Shown here piece after piece: positions 53,833 through 62,238 of a stretch of 64,000 nucleotides of DNA. Below the pieces are notes generated by a model, which had not been told where the DNA came from, ran no database searches, and saw nothing but the letters and a program-made list of their open reading frames with translations. A program made the translations under genes and the position numbers. The stretch's first letter is position 1. Every line of letters starts with the position of its first letter. This stretch comes from an uncultured Oceanospirillales bacterium (GTDB taxonomy: Bacteria; Pseudomonadota; Gammaproteobacteria; Xanthomonadales; SZUA-36): positions 1,730,160 to 1,794,159 of the forward strand of contig CAJXKA010000001.1 of assembly GCA_913055655.1 (NCBI GenBank), given 5' to 3'.

Positions 53833-54162
53833 ATGAACATCGATCTACCCTCACCCGTAGCCGCGTACCTGGCGGCGGAGAAGACCAAGGACTCGGTCGC
53901 GCTCGCCCGTTGCTTTGGTGAACAGAGCGTCGTTCGCGACGAGGGTCAAGAGCATCGGGGCGCCGTCGCCATCGAGGCCTGGCACCGCGCAACCAACGAA
54001 AAGTTGGCCTACGTGGTCGAGCCACTGGAAGCGACCACCCGTGGCGACACCATCATCGTCCGCACACGCGTCAGCGGTGATTTTCCTGGAAGCCCGATTG
54101 AGCTGAACAAGCACTTCACGCTCGAAAACGACCACATTGCCCTGCTGGAGATGAAGTCATGA
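53833..54162 (+). CDS. NTF2-like (SnoaL-type) protein
   Basis: 109 residues, preceded by AAGGAGG. The alpha+beta cone fold is indicated by LPSPVAAYLAAEKTKDS, a HRGAVAIEAWHRATNEK helix and the C-terminal FTLENDHIALLEM strand. Such proteins are small isomerases, cyclases or ligand-binding proteins, and the active-site residues vary too much to name a reaction. The ATGA overlap with the next gene shows translational coupling, so it works with the SDR in one pathway. Confidence 0.88.
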   Translation: MNIDLPSPVAAYLAAEKTKDSVALARCFGEQSVVRDEGQEHRGAVAIEAWHRATNEKLAYVVEPLEATTRGDTIIVRTRVSGDFPGSPIELNKHFTLENDHIALLEMKS

Positions 54163-54962
54163 GTGCGGTCACCGACACGCTGGATCTCTCTGGTGAGTTT
54201 CGCGACCAGCGCGCACTCATCACCGGCGGTACCAAGGGGATCGGCGAGGCCATCGTTCGCCGGTTACTGGCCGGCGGTGCACGTGTTGCAACCACGGGGC
54301 GGTCCGCCATCGACGCCGATCCGTCGCCGACGCTGTTCCTGCAAGCGGATGTCAGCACCCCGGACGGCGTCAACAAGGTCATCGACCGCCTGCTCAACGA
54401 ATGGGGCGGCGTCGACATCATTGTCCACTGCGTCGGCGGCTCCAATGCCCCGAATGGTGGACATGGCGTATTGACGGATGCTGACTGGGAAATGGCGCTG
54501 CGTCTCAACCTGATGGCAGCGGTGCGCTTCGACCGGGCGCTCATCCCCGGCATGGTCGAACGGGGCCAGGGCGTGATCGTGCACATCGCGTCCATCCAGC
54601 ACCGCCTTCCCCTGCACGACGCCACGCTGGCCTATGCGGCCGCCAAGGCGGCGCTGCGAACCTACAGCAAGGGGCTCGCCAACGAAGTCGGGCCGCAGGG
54701 CGTGCGGGTCAACACCGTGTCACCGGGCTTTATCGAGACGGCCGCCGCACGCGAAATGGTCCACCAGCTCGCGGTGGCCAGGCACATCGACGAGGCCGAG
54801 GCCCGCCAGTTGATTATCGATGGCCTGGGCGGAATTCCGATCGGCCGACCCGGCCTGCCTGCCGAGGTCGCCGAGCTCGTCGCTTTTCTCGCTTCACCCC
54901 GCGCCGGGTCGATCACGGGCGCCGACTACGTCATCGACGGCGGCACCGTGCCAACCACCTGA
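54159..54962 (+). CDS. Classical SDR oxidoreductase
   Basis: 267 residues. Nucleotide loop GGTKGIG, HCVGG in place of NNAG, catalytic Ser in HIASIQH, and YAAAK as Y-x3-K. The C-terminal [17 protein letters not shown] is typical of classical SDRs of the glucose dehydrogenase or 3-oxoacyl type. It overlaps the NTF2-like gene by 4 bp and is followed after 40 bp by the haloperoxidase-like gene. The substrate is unknown. The operon is probably an AraC-controlled detoxification or small-molecule modification route. Confidence 0.94.
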   Translation: MSAVTDTLDLSGEFRDQRALITGGTKGIGEAIVRRLLAGGARVATTGRSAIDADPSPTLFLQADVSTPDGVNKVIDRLLNEWGGVDIIVHCVGGSNAPNGGHGVLTDADWEMALRLNLMAAVRFDRALIPGMVERGQGVIVHIASIQHRLPLHDATLAYAAAKAALRTYSKGLANEVGPQGVRVNTVSPGFIETAAAREMVHQLAVARHIDEAEARQLIIDGLGGIPIGRPGLPAEVAELVAFLASPRAGSITGADYVIDGGTVPTT

Positions 54963-55002
54963 CGGCGCAACCACACACAACCACTTAATTGCGAGGTGCA
55001 AC

Positions 55003-55941
55003 ATGTCCACACGAACCCGAAACATTGTCATTTCCGGCGCCATGGCCGCCGGCGCTATGGTCGCCGCCACGGCCGCGGAACCGGCCTTGCCGCAGGCCAC
55101 CAACCATACGGCCAGTTACATCACCACCCCCGATGGCGTGCAGCTTTACTACAAGGACTGGGGGCCAAAGGATGGCCCGACCGTCGTGCTCAGCCATGGC
55201 TGGCCCCTGAACTCAGACAGCTGGGAATCCCAGATGATCTTCCTTGCCGGCCACGGCTACCGCGTCGTCGCGCACGACCGCCGCGGCCACGGGCGCTCCA
55301 GCCAGCCCTGGGAAGGTAACGACATGGACCACTACGCCGACGACCTGGCTACCGTCATCGGGACGCTCGACCTGCAAGACGTGACGCTGGTCGGCTTTTC
55401 TACCGGGGGCGGCGAGGTGGCACGCTATATCGGCCGCTACGGCACGGACCGTGTCAAGAAGGCGGCACTGATCGGCGCCGTCACGCCATTGATGCTTAAG
55501 ACACCCGACAACCCCACGGGCACACCGATCAAGGTCTACGACGACATAAGAAAGTCGTCGCTGGCTAACCGCTCGCAACTGTATCTCGACATCGCCTCGG
55601 GCCCGTTTTTCGGCTTCAATCGGCCGGGTGCGACCGTGTCACAAGGGCTGGTAAATTCGTTCTGGAGCCAGGGCATGCTGGCCGGTCATAAGAACACCTT
55701 CGACTCCATCAAGGCATTCTCGGAGACCGACTTTCGGCAGGACCTGGCGAAGTTCGACATTCCGACACTAATCGTGCACGGCGACGACGACCAGCTGGTG
55801 CCGGTCGACAACAACGCCCGAGCGGCCCACGCGATGATAGAAGACAGTACGTTGATCATCTACGAGGGTGGCCCGCACGGCATCACCGATACGCACAAGG
55901 ACAGGCTCAACCAGGATTTGCTCGATTTCCTTGCCAACTAG
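55003..55941 (+). CDS. Secreted alpha/beta hydrolase, non-haem haloperoxidase type
   Basis: 312 residues from ATG 55003. A long Ala-rich N-terminal signal ([14 protein letters not shown]) precedes the hydrolase fold: [27 protein letters not shown], the nucleophile Ser in [17 protein letters not shown], Asp in HGDDDQLVP and His in GGPHGI. The GFSTGGGEV pattern is the haloperoxidase/esterase subgroup, whose in-vivo reaction is often ester or lactone hydrolysis. It is the last gene of the operon, and the terminator follows at once. Confidence 0.93.
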   Translation: MSTRTRNIVISGAMAAGAMVAATAAEPALPQATNHTASYITTPDGVQLYYKDWGPKDGPTVVLSHGWPLNSDSWESQMIFLAGHGYRVVAHDRRGHGRSSQPWEGNDMDHYADDLATVIGTLDLQDVTLVGFSTGGGEVARYIGRYGTDRVKKAALIGAVTPLMLKTPDNPTGTPIKVYDDIRKSSLANRSQLYLDIASGPFFGFNRPGATVSQGLVNSFWSQGMLAGHKNTFDSIKAFSETDFRQDLAKFDIPTLIVHGDDDQLVPVDNNARAAHAMIEDSTLIIYEGGPHGITDTHKDRLNQDLLDFLAN

Positions 55942-55950
55942 TTCGCCGAA

Positions 55951-55976
55951 GGCGCCGCGGGTCAAACCGCGGTGCC
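55951..55976 (+). terminator. Terminator of the AraC-controlled operon
   Basis: GGCGCCGCGG (55951-55960) pairs with CCGCGGTGCC (55967-55976) with one G-U, loop GTCAAA, then TTAAG. Nine bases after the haloperoxidase stop. The T tract is weak. Confidence 0.65.
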
Positions 55977-55980
55977 TTAA

Positions 55981-56163
55981 GCGGCCGATTCAAGCGCGAT
56001 CCACCGTACAGTCCGCAAGGGCGACGTGGTCGAGTACCGGGTCACCTCGTTGTACTAAGCGAAAGCGAATGGCGCGCCCCAGCGCGAAGTGGACTCGATC
56101 GTCAGCTACCGGCTGGACGGCGACCGCTGGGTGCTGCGCGATGTCCAGACCGAAAGCACACGC
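55981..56163 (+). pseudogene. Degenerate paralogue of the small secreted protein (in-frame TAA)
   Basis: The frame starting at 55981 aligns to the 134-residue protein of 48621-49025 with 42 of 61 residues identical by my count. It lacks the signal and start, begins immediately after TAA 55978-55980, and has TAA at 56056-56058 where the intact copy has TAC (Tyr). The rest, including PQREVDSIV, is well kept, so the decay is recent. It ends at a sharp junction with an antisense Gfo/Idh/MocA remnant. It sits 143 bp upstream of the second giant, the position the intact copy holds relative to the first. Confidence 0.88.
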
Positions 56164-56226
56164 AATGTCGCTGGACTGACCCGATTCGACGCTCTTGAGT
56201 GCCGAAACGCCAATCAGCGCCGACAT
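56164..56226 (-). pseudogene. Antisense remnant of a Gfo/Idh/MocA gene 3' region
   Basis: The minus frame reads MSALIGVSALKSVESGQS, matching MSVLIGVAARKSIDSGQP of the oxidoreductase encoded at 62223-63617, near its C-terminus. At the DNA level the plus-strand string ACGCCAATCAGC is shared, with close flanks. It starts where the small-protein homology ends (about 56163). Confidence 0.8.
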
Positions 56227-56305
56227 GGATTCGGGGTGAATCAGCCCGCTTCCTGCTTTCCATAGTTGAAGGGGAAAATTTCGGTCTGATTCAGGGGTTC
56301 CTTAA

Positions 56306-59300
56306 ATGAAGGTCATTATCTCACCCGCCGGCGGTTTCCGCCCACGGGCAACGGGTACTGTTTTGCCCGGCGTTCTTGCCGTCCTGACGGCCTGCCTGCT
56401 GTTTTCAGCGACCGCATCAGCCGCGGTGTGCCGCGTGACGCCTGTCGGCGTGGATTCCGGCAATGGCAGCGACTGGGGTGCACAGGCCATGTCGCTGCAC
56501 GCCGCGATCGCCGACAGCCGTTGCGACGAAATCTGGGTCAGCGGCGGGGTTTACGTACCGGATGCCAGCAATCGCAATGTCAACTTCTTTATTGATCGTG
56601 AAGTCGCGCTGTATGGCAGTTTCGCGGGGACTGAAACCGCGCTGTCGGACCGGACCGAGACTGTGATGGCGGCCCACCCGTCGATCCTGAGCGGCGACAT
56701 TGCGGGTGACGACATCGACAATGACGGCAACCAGGTTGCTGAGAGCGTCGAGGACATACAGGGAAGCAACAGCTACCACGTGGTATGGATTTCCGGTATT
56801 GGCGAAGCCAGCAAAAGCATCGTCCTGGACGGCTTCACCATCACGGCCGGCAACGCCGATGAATCGGGCTACCCGGGCGGGGGCGGGGGCGGACTGGTCT
56901 GTGACGGCCGGCCAGAGGCTGGCGCCTGCAATCCCAGGCTGAGTAACCTGGTCTTTAGCGGTAATAACGCCGCCGAATTTGGCGGCGCGGTGTTTCTCAT
57001 GGCCCCGGGAGGCACCTCCTCTCCCACGCTCTCCAAGGTCAAGTTCCTTGGCAACCATTCGGGCGACATGGGTGGGGCAATGTTGATCATGGCCCCCTGG
57101 GGCGACATCGGCGTCGGCGGCAGCGGCGCCATCGCCGTCAGCAACACCTCGATCACGGATTCCATCTTCAGGGACAACGTGGCCGATTCGGAAGGCGGGG
57201 CGATCCACAGCTGGGGCGGGCAGACCTCGTCCATCAACGTCAATATCAAACGGGTAATGTTCCAGGGGAATCATGGGCGAGCATGGGGCGGGGCGTTGTA
57301 CGGTAGTAACATCGGGGGCGTCAATGACATTGAAGTCCATGATTCCACCTTCTACTACAACCGGTCCCTGAACGGCAGCGCGGCCAGCGGCGCGGAAGTG
57401 AATTACAGGGTTTTCAATTCGACGTTCTACGGCAATTGGATGACATTCTCGCTGCGCAGCAATACGAGGCTGAGACTCCACAACAGCATTATCTGGTCCG
57501 ATTATGCTGAAGGCGGCGGCGTGGTCGGGGCCAGCTCCATGACCACATCGACCAACATCAACAACAGCATCCTGCCGGCATCCTGTCCACACTTCATGAC
57601 CTGCGATGCAAGCACGCAGGCGTTATTCGGGCAGGACCCGATCCTGCTCAGTCCCGCGGATAACGGCGGCTTTGCCCCTAGCATGCTGTTGGCGTCTGGC
57701 AGCCCGGCCATCGATTCGGGCAGTAACGACATGTGTTCAGCCACGGACCAGCGCGGCCGGCCCCGGCCGGTGGACGGCGACGCGGACGGAACGGCGACGT
57801 GTGACATCGGCGCGGTAGAGATGGGCAGCAGCATGGTGGTCGACACCCGGGATGACCGCCTTGCCGACGACGGCCTGTGCTCGTTTCGCGAAGCCATGGC
57901 CAACGCCAACCGGAATGATGCGACCTGGCAGGACTGCACCACGGGGTCCACCGCGCGGGACCTGATCCGCTTTGACCCGACCGTGTTCACGGACGCGGCC
58001 AGCGCCGCCATTGCCCTGTCGTTGGGACAGCTTCAACTGTCCCCCTCTGGCCCGGTACTCATTGACGGTCGCCGCGGCGATGGCGGACGCGTTCAGCTGG
58101 ATGCGCAAAACCAGTCCCGGGTGATGGAAGTGGCTTCCGGCACCAACGCCAGGCTGGTCAACCTCGACTTCGTCAACGGCAATGCCACCGGAGAATCCAC
58201 GAACCGGGGGGGCGCCCTGTGGAGCGGCTCGGGTGCCAACCTGTCGCTGGAACGGTGTCGGGCAACGGGCAGCCGCGCGGGCCTGGGCGGCGGAATTTTC
58301 GCCCTGGGTCGCCTGGACATCAGTGAATGCGAGGTCTCCGACAATACCGCGGAGCAGGGCGGTGGCCTCTTTCTCGGCACCGGCGAGATGACCATCCGCT
58401 ACAGCACGATATCAGGCAACGAGGCCACCGGCATCGGAGGGGGCGGCCTGATGCAGACCTCGACGACCGAGGTGACGATCAACCACAGCACAATCACCGA
58501 GAACATCACCCAGGTGGGTGGAACCGGTGGCGGTCTCTGGGTCGAGGCGGGCGCCCTGGACAGGACCGCGCGACTCGTCCTCAACCACAGCACGGTGGTC
58601 CTGAACAACCGCTCACGCGGCGCCACCGGGTCCGACCTATGGTCGGGCCTGGGTGCAACGGTCGAGCTCAATGCCAGCGTGATCGCCACGGCCGCCGGCG
58701 ACGACGGATGCGCCGTCGATGCAGACAACGGCGCGACCCTTTCAGCTGCGTACAGCCTGTTCGAGCAGGGCACCACCTGCCTGACCGAAGATCGCGGCAA
58801 CAACCTGGTGGGCAACCCGGTCCTGCATGCCCTGGCGGACAACGGCGGCCCGACACGGACCCGGTTGCCACGCTGGCAGGACAGCCCACTCATCGATGCC
58901 ATTCCCTGCGATGCGATCAGCGACCCCAACTTTGACAATGCCCGCGACCAGCGTGGCCAACCCAGGCCACAACTGGGCGTGACCGACTGTGATATCGGGG
59001 CCGTAGAACTGATCCAGAACATAATCACCCTGGAAGTGGTGGGACAGGGCCGCGCTTCGGCGACCGGTCCCGCGCCGCTCAACGGCGCCATCGCCGAATG
59101 CGGGACCGCTGCGGGTGACTGCCAGGGCTTATGGCCGGGCGAACCGGCCCAGGACGTGACCCTGGTGGCCACGCCCGGTGTCAACTGGCACCTGAGTGGC
59201 TGGGCAGGCGACTGTGTGGGCGACACCCCATCCGTATCGCTTCGCACCGATCGAAACCACACCTGCACGCTCACCTTTGAAATCGACCAGGTCGAATTAA

Positions 59301-62200
59301 GCTACCAGGCCGGTACCAATGGCTTTATCAGCGGCCCCGCGGTGCAGATGATCGACCATGGCAGCGATGGTGAAGCGGTCGAGGCCGTGGGGGATGCCGG
59401 CTTTGATTTTGTCGAATGGAGCGATGGCGTGACCGACAACCCGAGGCGGGACCTGGGCGTGACGACCGATCTCTCCGTCACGGCCCAATTCGACGTTGCC
59501 CAACTCAACCTGGACTACGTGGCCGGCCCCGGCGGCTCGATCGCGGGCGATGCGTCGCAGGTCGTCACGTACGGCGCCGACGGCACGACCGTCACGGCCA
59601 TACCGGACCAGGGCTACGCGTTCTACGAGTGGAACGACGGACTCCTCACCGCGCAGCGCCAGGACACCAACATCACCCAGCACCGGGTCTTCCAGGCGAC
59701 GTTCGATCTCGATCGCCCGGGCAGCACCTGTTTTGTCCGCGCGACGGCGACCGGCCAGGAAAACGGCTTGAACTGGGCCGATGCCTTTACCGACCTGCAA
59801 ACCGCGCTCGACAACCACCTGTGTCTCAACATCAAGGTGGCACAAGGGGTCTACTACCCGCATACCTCCGACCGGACGGTCTCGTTCGACCTGCCCGAAG
59901 GCGCCGTCGTGCTGGGCGGCTACCCGGCCGGAGGTGGCGCAGACGAAACCCGTGACCCGGCAGTCTATCCGACCGTGCTCAGTGGCGACCTGGGCCGTGA
60001 TGACGTCAATACGGACGGCAATTTCATCGCCGAATCCGTCAGCGACATCCAGGGACTGAACAGCTATCACGTGGTCTCCGCCCAGGGCATTGGCCAGAAC
60101 GGCGCGCTGGACGGGCTGGTGGTGACGGCGGGTAACGCCGACCTGAACCGTATCGGCAGCAATGCCGGCGGGGGAATCTACCTGGTCAATTCCGCGCCCA
60201 GACTGAGCCAGCTCCTGGTCATCGGCAACGCGGCCAACCAGGGTGCGGGGCTCTACTTCCAGGGCGATGACGTGACGCCGCTGGAGCTGGTGGTCGAGCG
60301 TGGCGAGTTCATCGCCAATTCAACGCATACCAACGGCGGTGGCGGCGCCATCTACCTGTCCAGCCCCAACAACGGGCCGTATCAATCGTTGTTGCGCGAG
60401 GTTTATCTAACCGGAAACTCGGCAGTGAGAGGGGCGGCCATCTATTCCGATGCCGTCGATGTGGACATCGAGGGCAGCACCATTTCCGAAAACCTGGGCA
60501 CCGGAACCACGGGTTACTACGAAAGCACCGTTCTCAGCCTTGATGGCCGCCTGGGCCTGTCGCACAGCACCGTGGCGGATAACTTCTCCGGCGCTGGCGC
60601 CGCGTTGCATTCGGTGTTGTACACGGCCGGGGAATCAGCGGAGCTGCTGCTGAATCACGTGACGGTGACCGGCAACGAAACCGACGTGGACAACGGCGGT
60701 ACCGCCAGCGGCATCCAGACCAATGGCGGCACCGTGCTGCTCAACGCCAGCGTCGTTGCCGGCCGCTCGGGCCTGGACTGCCTGCTGGAAGACCCGTTCT
60801 ACGGCAGTGATCCGGCCGACCAGGAACTGACGGCCCAGTACTCGATGATCGCGGACGGCAGCTGCGGCGTCGTCGACGGTGTCGATGGAAGTCTCGCCGG
60901 AACCCCGGCTGATCCACTGGACCCGCTGCTGGACGCGCTGCAGGACAATGGCGGGCAGACGCCCACGCAGATGCCGCAGTCCGGCAGCCCACTGGTGGAC
61001 GCGGTCGCGTGCGCCGATTTCCAGGGCCTGGACAACACCAGGGACCAACGGGGCTATGTCCGCCCCGACACGACCGACGGCATGTGCGATATCGGCGCTG
61101 CCGAGCACGGCGCCAGCCCGCTCGTGGTCGACCCGGACCCCGGCGACACGGAAGCACCCGTGCTGGTCACCCTGACCCCCGCCGACGACAGCCAGGATGT
61201 CGACCCCGGCACCACGCTGACCCTGGCGTTCGACGAGCCCGTCCAGGCCGGTACGGGCGACATCACGCTTTTCCGGGCCGGCGATGACTCGGTCGTCGAG
61301 GCATTCGGCCCCGGTGGTGGCGACATGACCTTCACCGGAGACCAGGTCATCCTCGACCCGGCCAGCGACCTCGAGGCCGGCACCGCGTTCTACGTGCAGG
61401 TCGAGGCGAACGCGATCACCGATGTCCAGGCGGACCCCATCGGCTTCCCCGGCTTTACCGACGCGACCGCGTGGAACTTCACCACACTGGCCGCCGATGA
61501 CCCGGGTCCAGACCCTGAACCGGAACCGGAACCGGAGCCGGAGCCCGAACCGGAACCTGAACCCGAGCCGGAGCCGGAGCCTGAACCCGGTGATCCGGTC
61601 GAAGACGAGGCGCCCAATGATGGTGATGGGAACCATGACGGTTTTCGGGACCGTGATCAGGCGAACGTAGCGTCATTTCCGGGCACGTCGGATGACTGTT
61701 TCCTGACCGTAGCGGTGCCGGAAGGCATCCAGGTGACCCAGGCACGCGCGATCACCGTGCCGGCGGATGCCCCGGGGGACCACGCCTTCCCATGTGGCAT
61801 GCTCGAGTTCGACCTTGAACCGGTCGAAGTGGGCGCCCCGGTCGAAGTGGAAGTCTACGCATTCCCCGCCAACCCGGACTTTGCCGCCTACTTCAAGAGG
61901 CACCATGGCGATGGACAGTGGGAAGACGTGGCCAGCGACATCGCCACGACAGGCAAATCGACCCGCATCCGCTTCACGCTGGTGGACGGCGGCCCGCATG
62001 ACTCAGACCAGGCGGCCAACGGCGTTATCCGCGACCCCGGGGGTCCGGCCGTTCCCCTGGCAACGCCGCCGCCACCGCCGCCGCCATCACCGGAACAGGG
62101 CCAGCAGGCCGTTCCCGTTCCTGCGACGGATCACTGGGGCTTGTTGCTACTGGTCCTTTCCGTGGGCGCGTTCGCAGGCATCAGGCTCCGGCGGGCCTGA
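56306..62200 (+). CDS. Second surface giant: beta-helices, CSLREA, InlB-like repeats, Ig, anchor-U, IPTL-like end
   Basis: 1964 residues. Signal to about 40 (LFSATASAAV). A right-handed beta-helix of the choice-of-anchor Q type fills 45-505 (GGAVFLM-type turns). A CSLREA domain follows at 510-545 (LADDGLCSFREAMANAN) with a second helix to about 900. Divergent InlB-type repeats span 905-1140 (WSDGVTDNPRRDL). A third helix (1141-1605) opens with CFVRATATGQENGLNWADAF. A Big_5 Ig domain (1615-1725), a Pro-Glu linker (1735-1763) and an anchor-U domain (1765-1915) lead to VPVPATDHWGLLLLVLSVGA with a basic end, an IPTL-CTERM-like signal. Its anchor domain and C-terminal layout match the 1120-residue giant, although the N-terminal architecture differs. 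Confidence 0.9.
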   Translation: MKVIISPAGGFRPRATGTVLPGVLAVLTACLLFSATASAAVCRVTPVGVDSGNGSDWGAQAMSLHAAIADSRCDEIWVSGGVYVPDASNRNVNFFIDREVALYGSFAGTETALSDRTETVMAAHPSILSGDIAGDDIDNDGNQVAESVEDIQGSNSYHVVWISGIGEASKSIVLDGFTITAGNADESGYPGGGGGGLVCDGRPEAGACNPRLSNLVFSGNNAAEFGGAVFLMAPGGTSSPTLSKVKFLGNHSGDMGGAMLIMAPWGDIGVGGSGAIAVSNTSITDSIFRDNVADSEGGAIHSWGGQTSSINVNIKRVMFQGNHGRAWGGALYGSNIGGVNDIEVHDSTFYYNRSLNGSAASGAEVNYRVFNSTFYGNWMTFSLRSNTRLRLHNSIIWSDYAEGGGVVGASSMTTSTNINNSILPASCPHFMTCDASTQALFGQDPILLSPADNGGFAPSMLLASGSPAIDSGSNDMCSATDQRGRPRPVDGDADGTATCDIGAVEMGSSMVVDTRDDRLADDGLCSFREAMANANRNDATWQDCTTGSTARDLIRFDPTVFTDAASAAIALSLGQLQLSPSGPVLIDGRRGDGGRVQLDAQNQSRVMEVASGTNARLVNLDFVNGNATGESTNRGGALWSGSGANLSLERCRATGSRAGLGGGIFALGRLDISECEVSDNTAEQGGGLFLGTGEMTIRYSTISGNEATGIGGGGLMQTSTTEVTINHSTITENITQVGGTGGGLWVEAGALDRTARLVLNHSTVVLNNRSRGATGSDLWSGLGATVELNASVIATAAGDDGCAVDADNGATLSAAYSLFEQGTTCLTEDRGNNLVGNPVLHALADNGGPTRTRLPRWQDSPLIDAIPCDAISDPNFDNARDQRGQPRPQLGVTDCDIGAVELIQNIITLEVVGQGRASATGPAPLNGAIAECGTAAGDCQGLWPGEPAQDVTLVATPGVNWHLSGWAGDCVGDTPSVSLRTDRNHTCTLTFEIDQVELSYQAGTNGFISGPAVQMIDHGSDGEAVEAVGDAGFDFVEWSDGVTDNPRRDLGVTTDLSVTAQFDVAQLNLDYVAGPGGSIAGDASQVVTYGADGTTVTAIPDQGYAFYEWNDGLLTAQRQDTNITQHRVFQATFDLDRPGSTCFVRATATGQENGLNWADAFTDLQTALDNHLCLNIKVAQGVYYPHTSDRTVSFDLPEGAVVLGGYPAGGGADETRDPAVYPTVLSGDLGRDDVNTDGNFIAESVSDIQGLNSYHVVSAQGIGQNGALDGLVVTAGNADLNRIGSNAGGGIYLVNSAPRLSQLLVIGNAANQGAGLYFQGDDVTPLELVVERGEFIANSTHTNGGGGAIYLSSPNNGPYQSLLREVYLTGNSAVRGAAIYSDAVDVDIEGSTISENLGTGTTGYYESTVLSLDGRLGLSHSTVADNFSGAGAALHSVLYTAGESAELLLNHVTVTGNETDVDNGGTASGIQTNGGTVLLNASVVAGRSGLDCLLEDPFYGSDPADQELTAQYSMIADGSCGVVDGVDGSLAGTPADPLDPLLDALQDNGGQTPTQMPQSGSPLVDAVACADFQGLDNTRDQRGYVRPDTTDGMCDIGAAEHGASPLVVDPDPGDTEAPVLVTLTPADDSQDVDPGTTLTLAFDEPVQAGTGDITLFRAGDDSVVEAFGPGGGDMTFTGDQVILDPASDLEAGTAFYVQVEANAITDVQADPIGFPGFTDATAWNFTTLAADDPGPDPEPEPEPEPEPEPEPEPEPEPEPEPGDPVEDEAPNDGDGNHDGFRDRDQANVASFPGTSDDCFLTVAVPEGIQVTQARAITVPADAPGDHAFPCGMLEFDLEPVEVGAPVEVEVYAFPANPDFAAYFKRHHGDGQWEDVASDIATTGKSTRIRFTLVDGGPHDSDQAANGVIRDPGGPAVPLATPPPPPPPSPEQGQQAVPVPATDHWGLLLLVLSVGAFAGIRLRRA

Positions 62201-62210
62201 CGACCCTCCG

Positions 62211-62238
62211 GCGTCGGCCGGCTTACGCCGGCCGGCGC
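62211..62238 (-). terminator. 12-bp GC hairpin holding the oxidoreductase stop codon
   Basis: GCGTCGGCCGGC (62211-62222) pairs with GCCGGCCGGCGC (62227-62238), one T-G pair, loop TTAC. The loop is the stop of the minus-strand oxidoreductase gene. No T tract; it lies between convergent genes and probably blocks read-through both ways. Confidence 0.6.

Noticed and set aside
56417..57592. 391-codon minus-strand frame inside the second giant
   Set aside because: Antisense shadow; the plus frame contains the signal peptide and beta-helix turns.
61508..61593. Repetitive DNA in the second giant gene as a separate repeat element
   Set aside because: It encodes the Pro-Glu linker of the protein in frame and is explained by the coding sequence.
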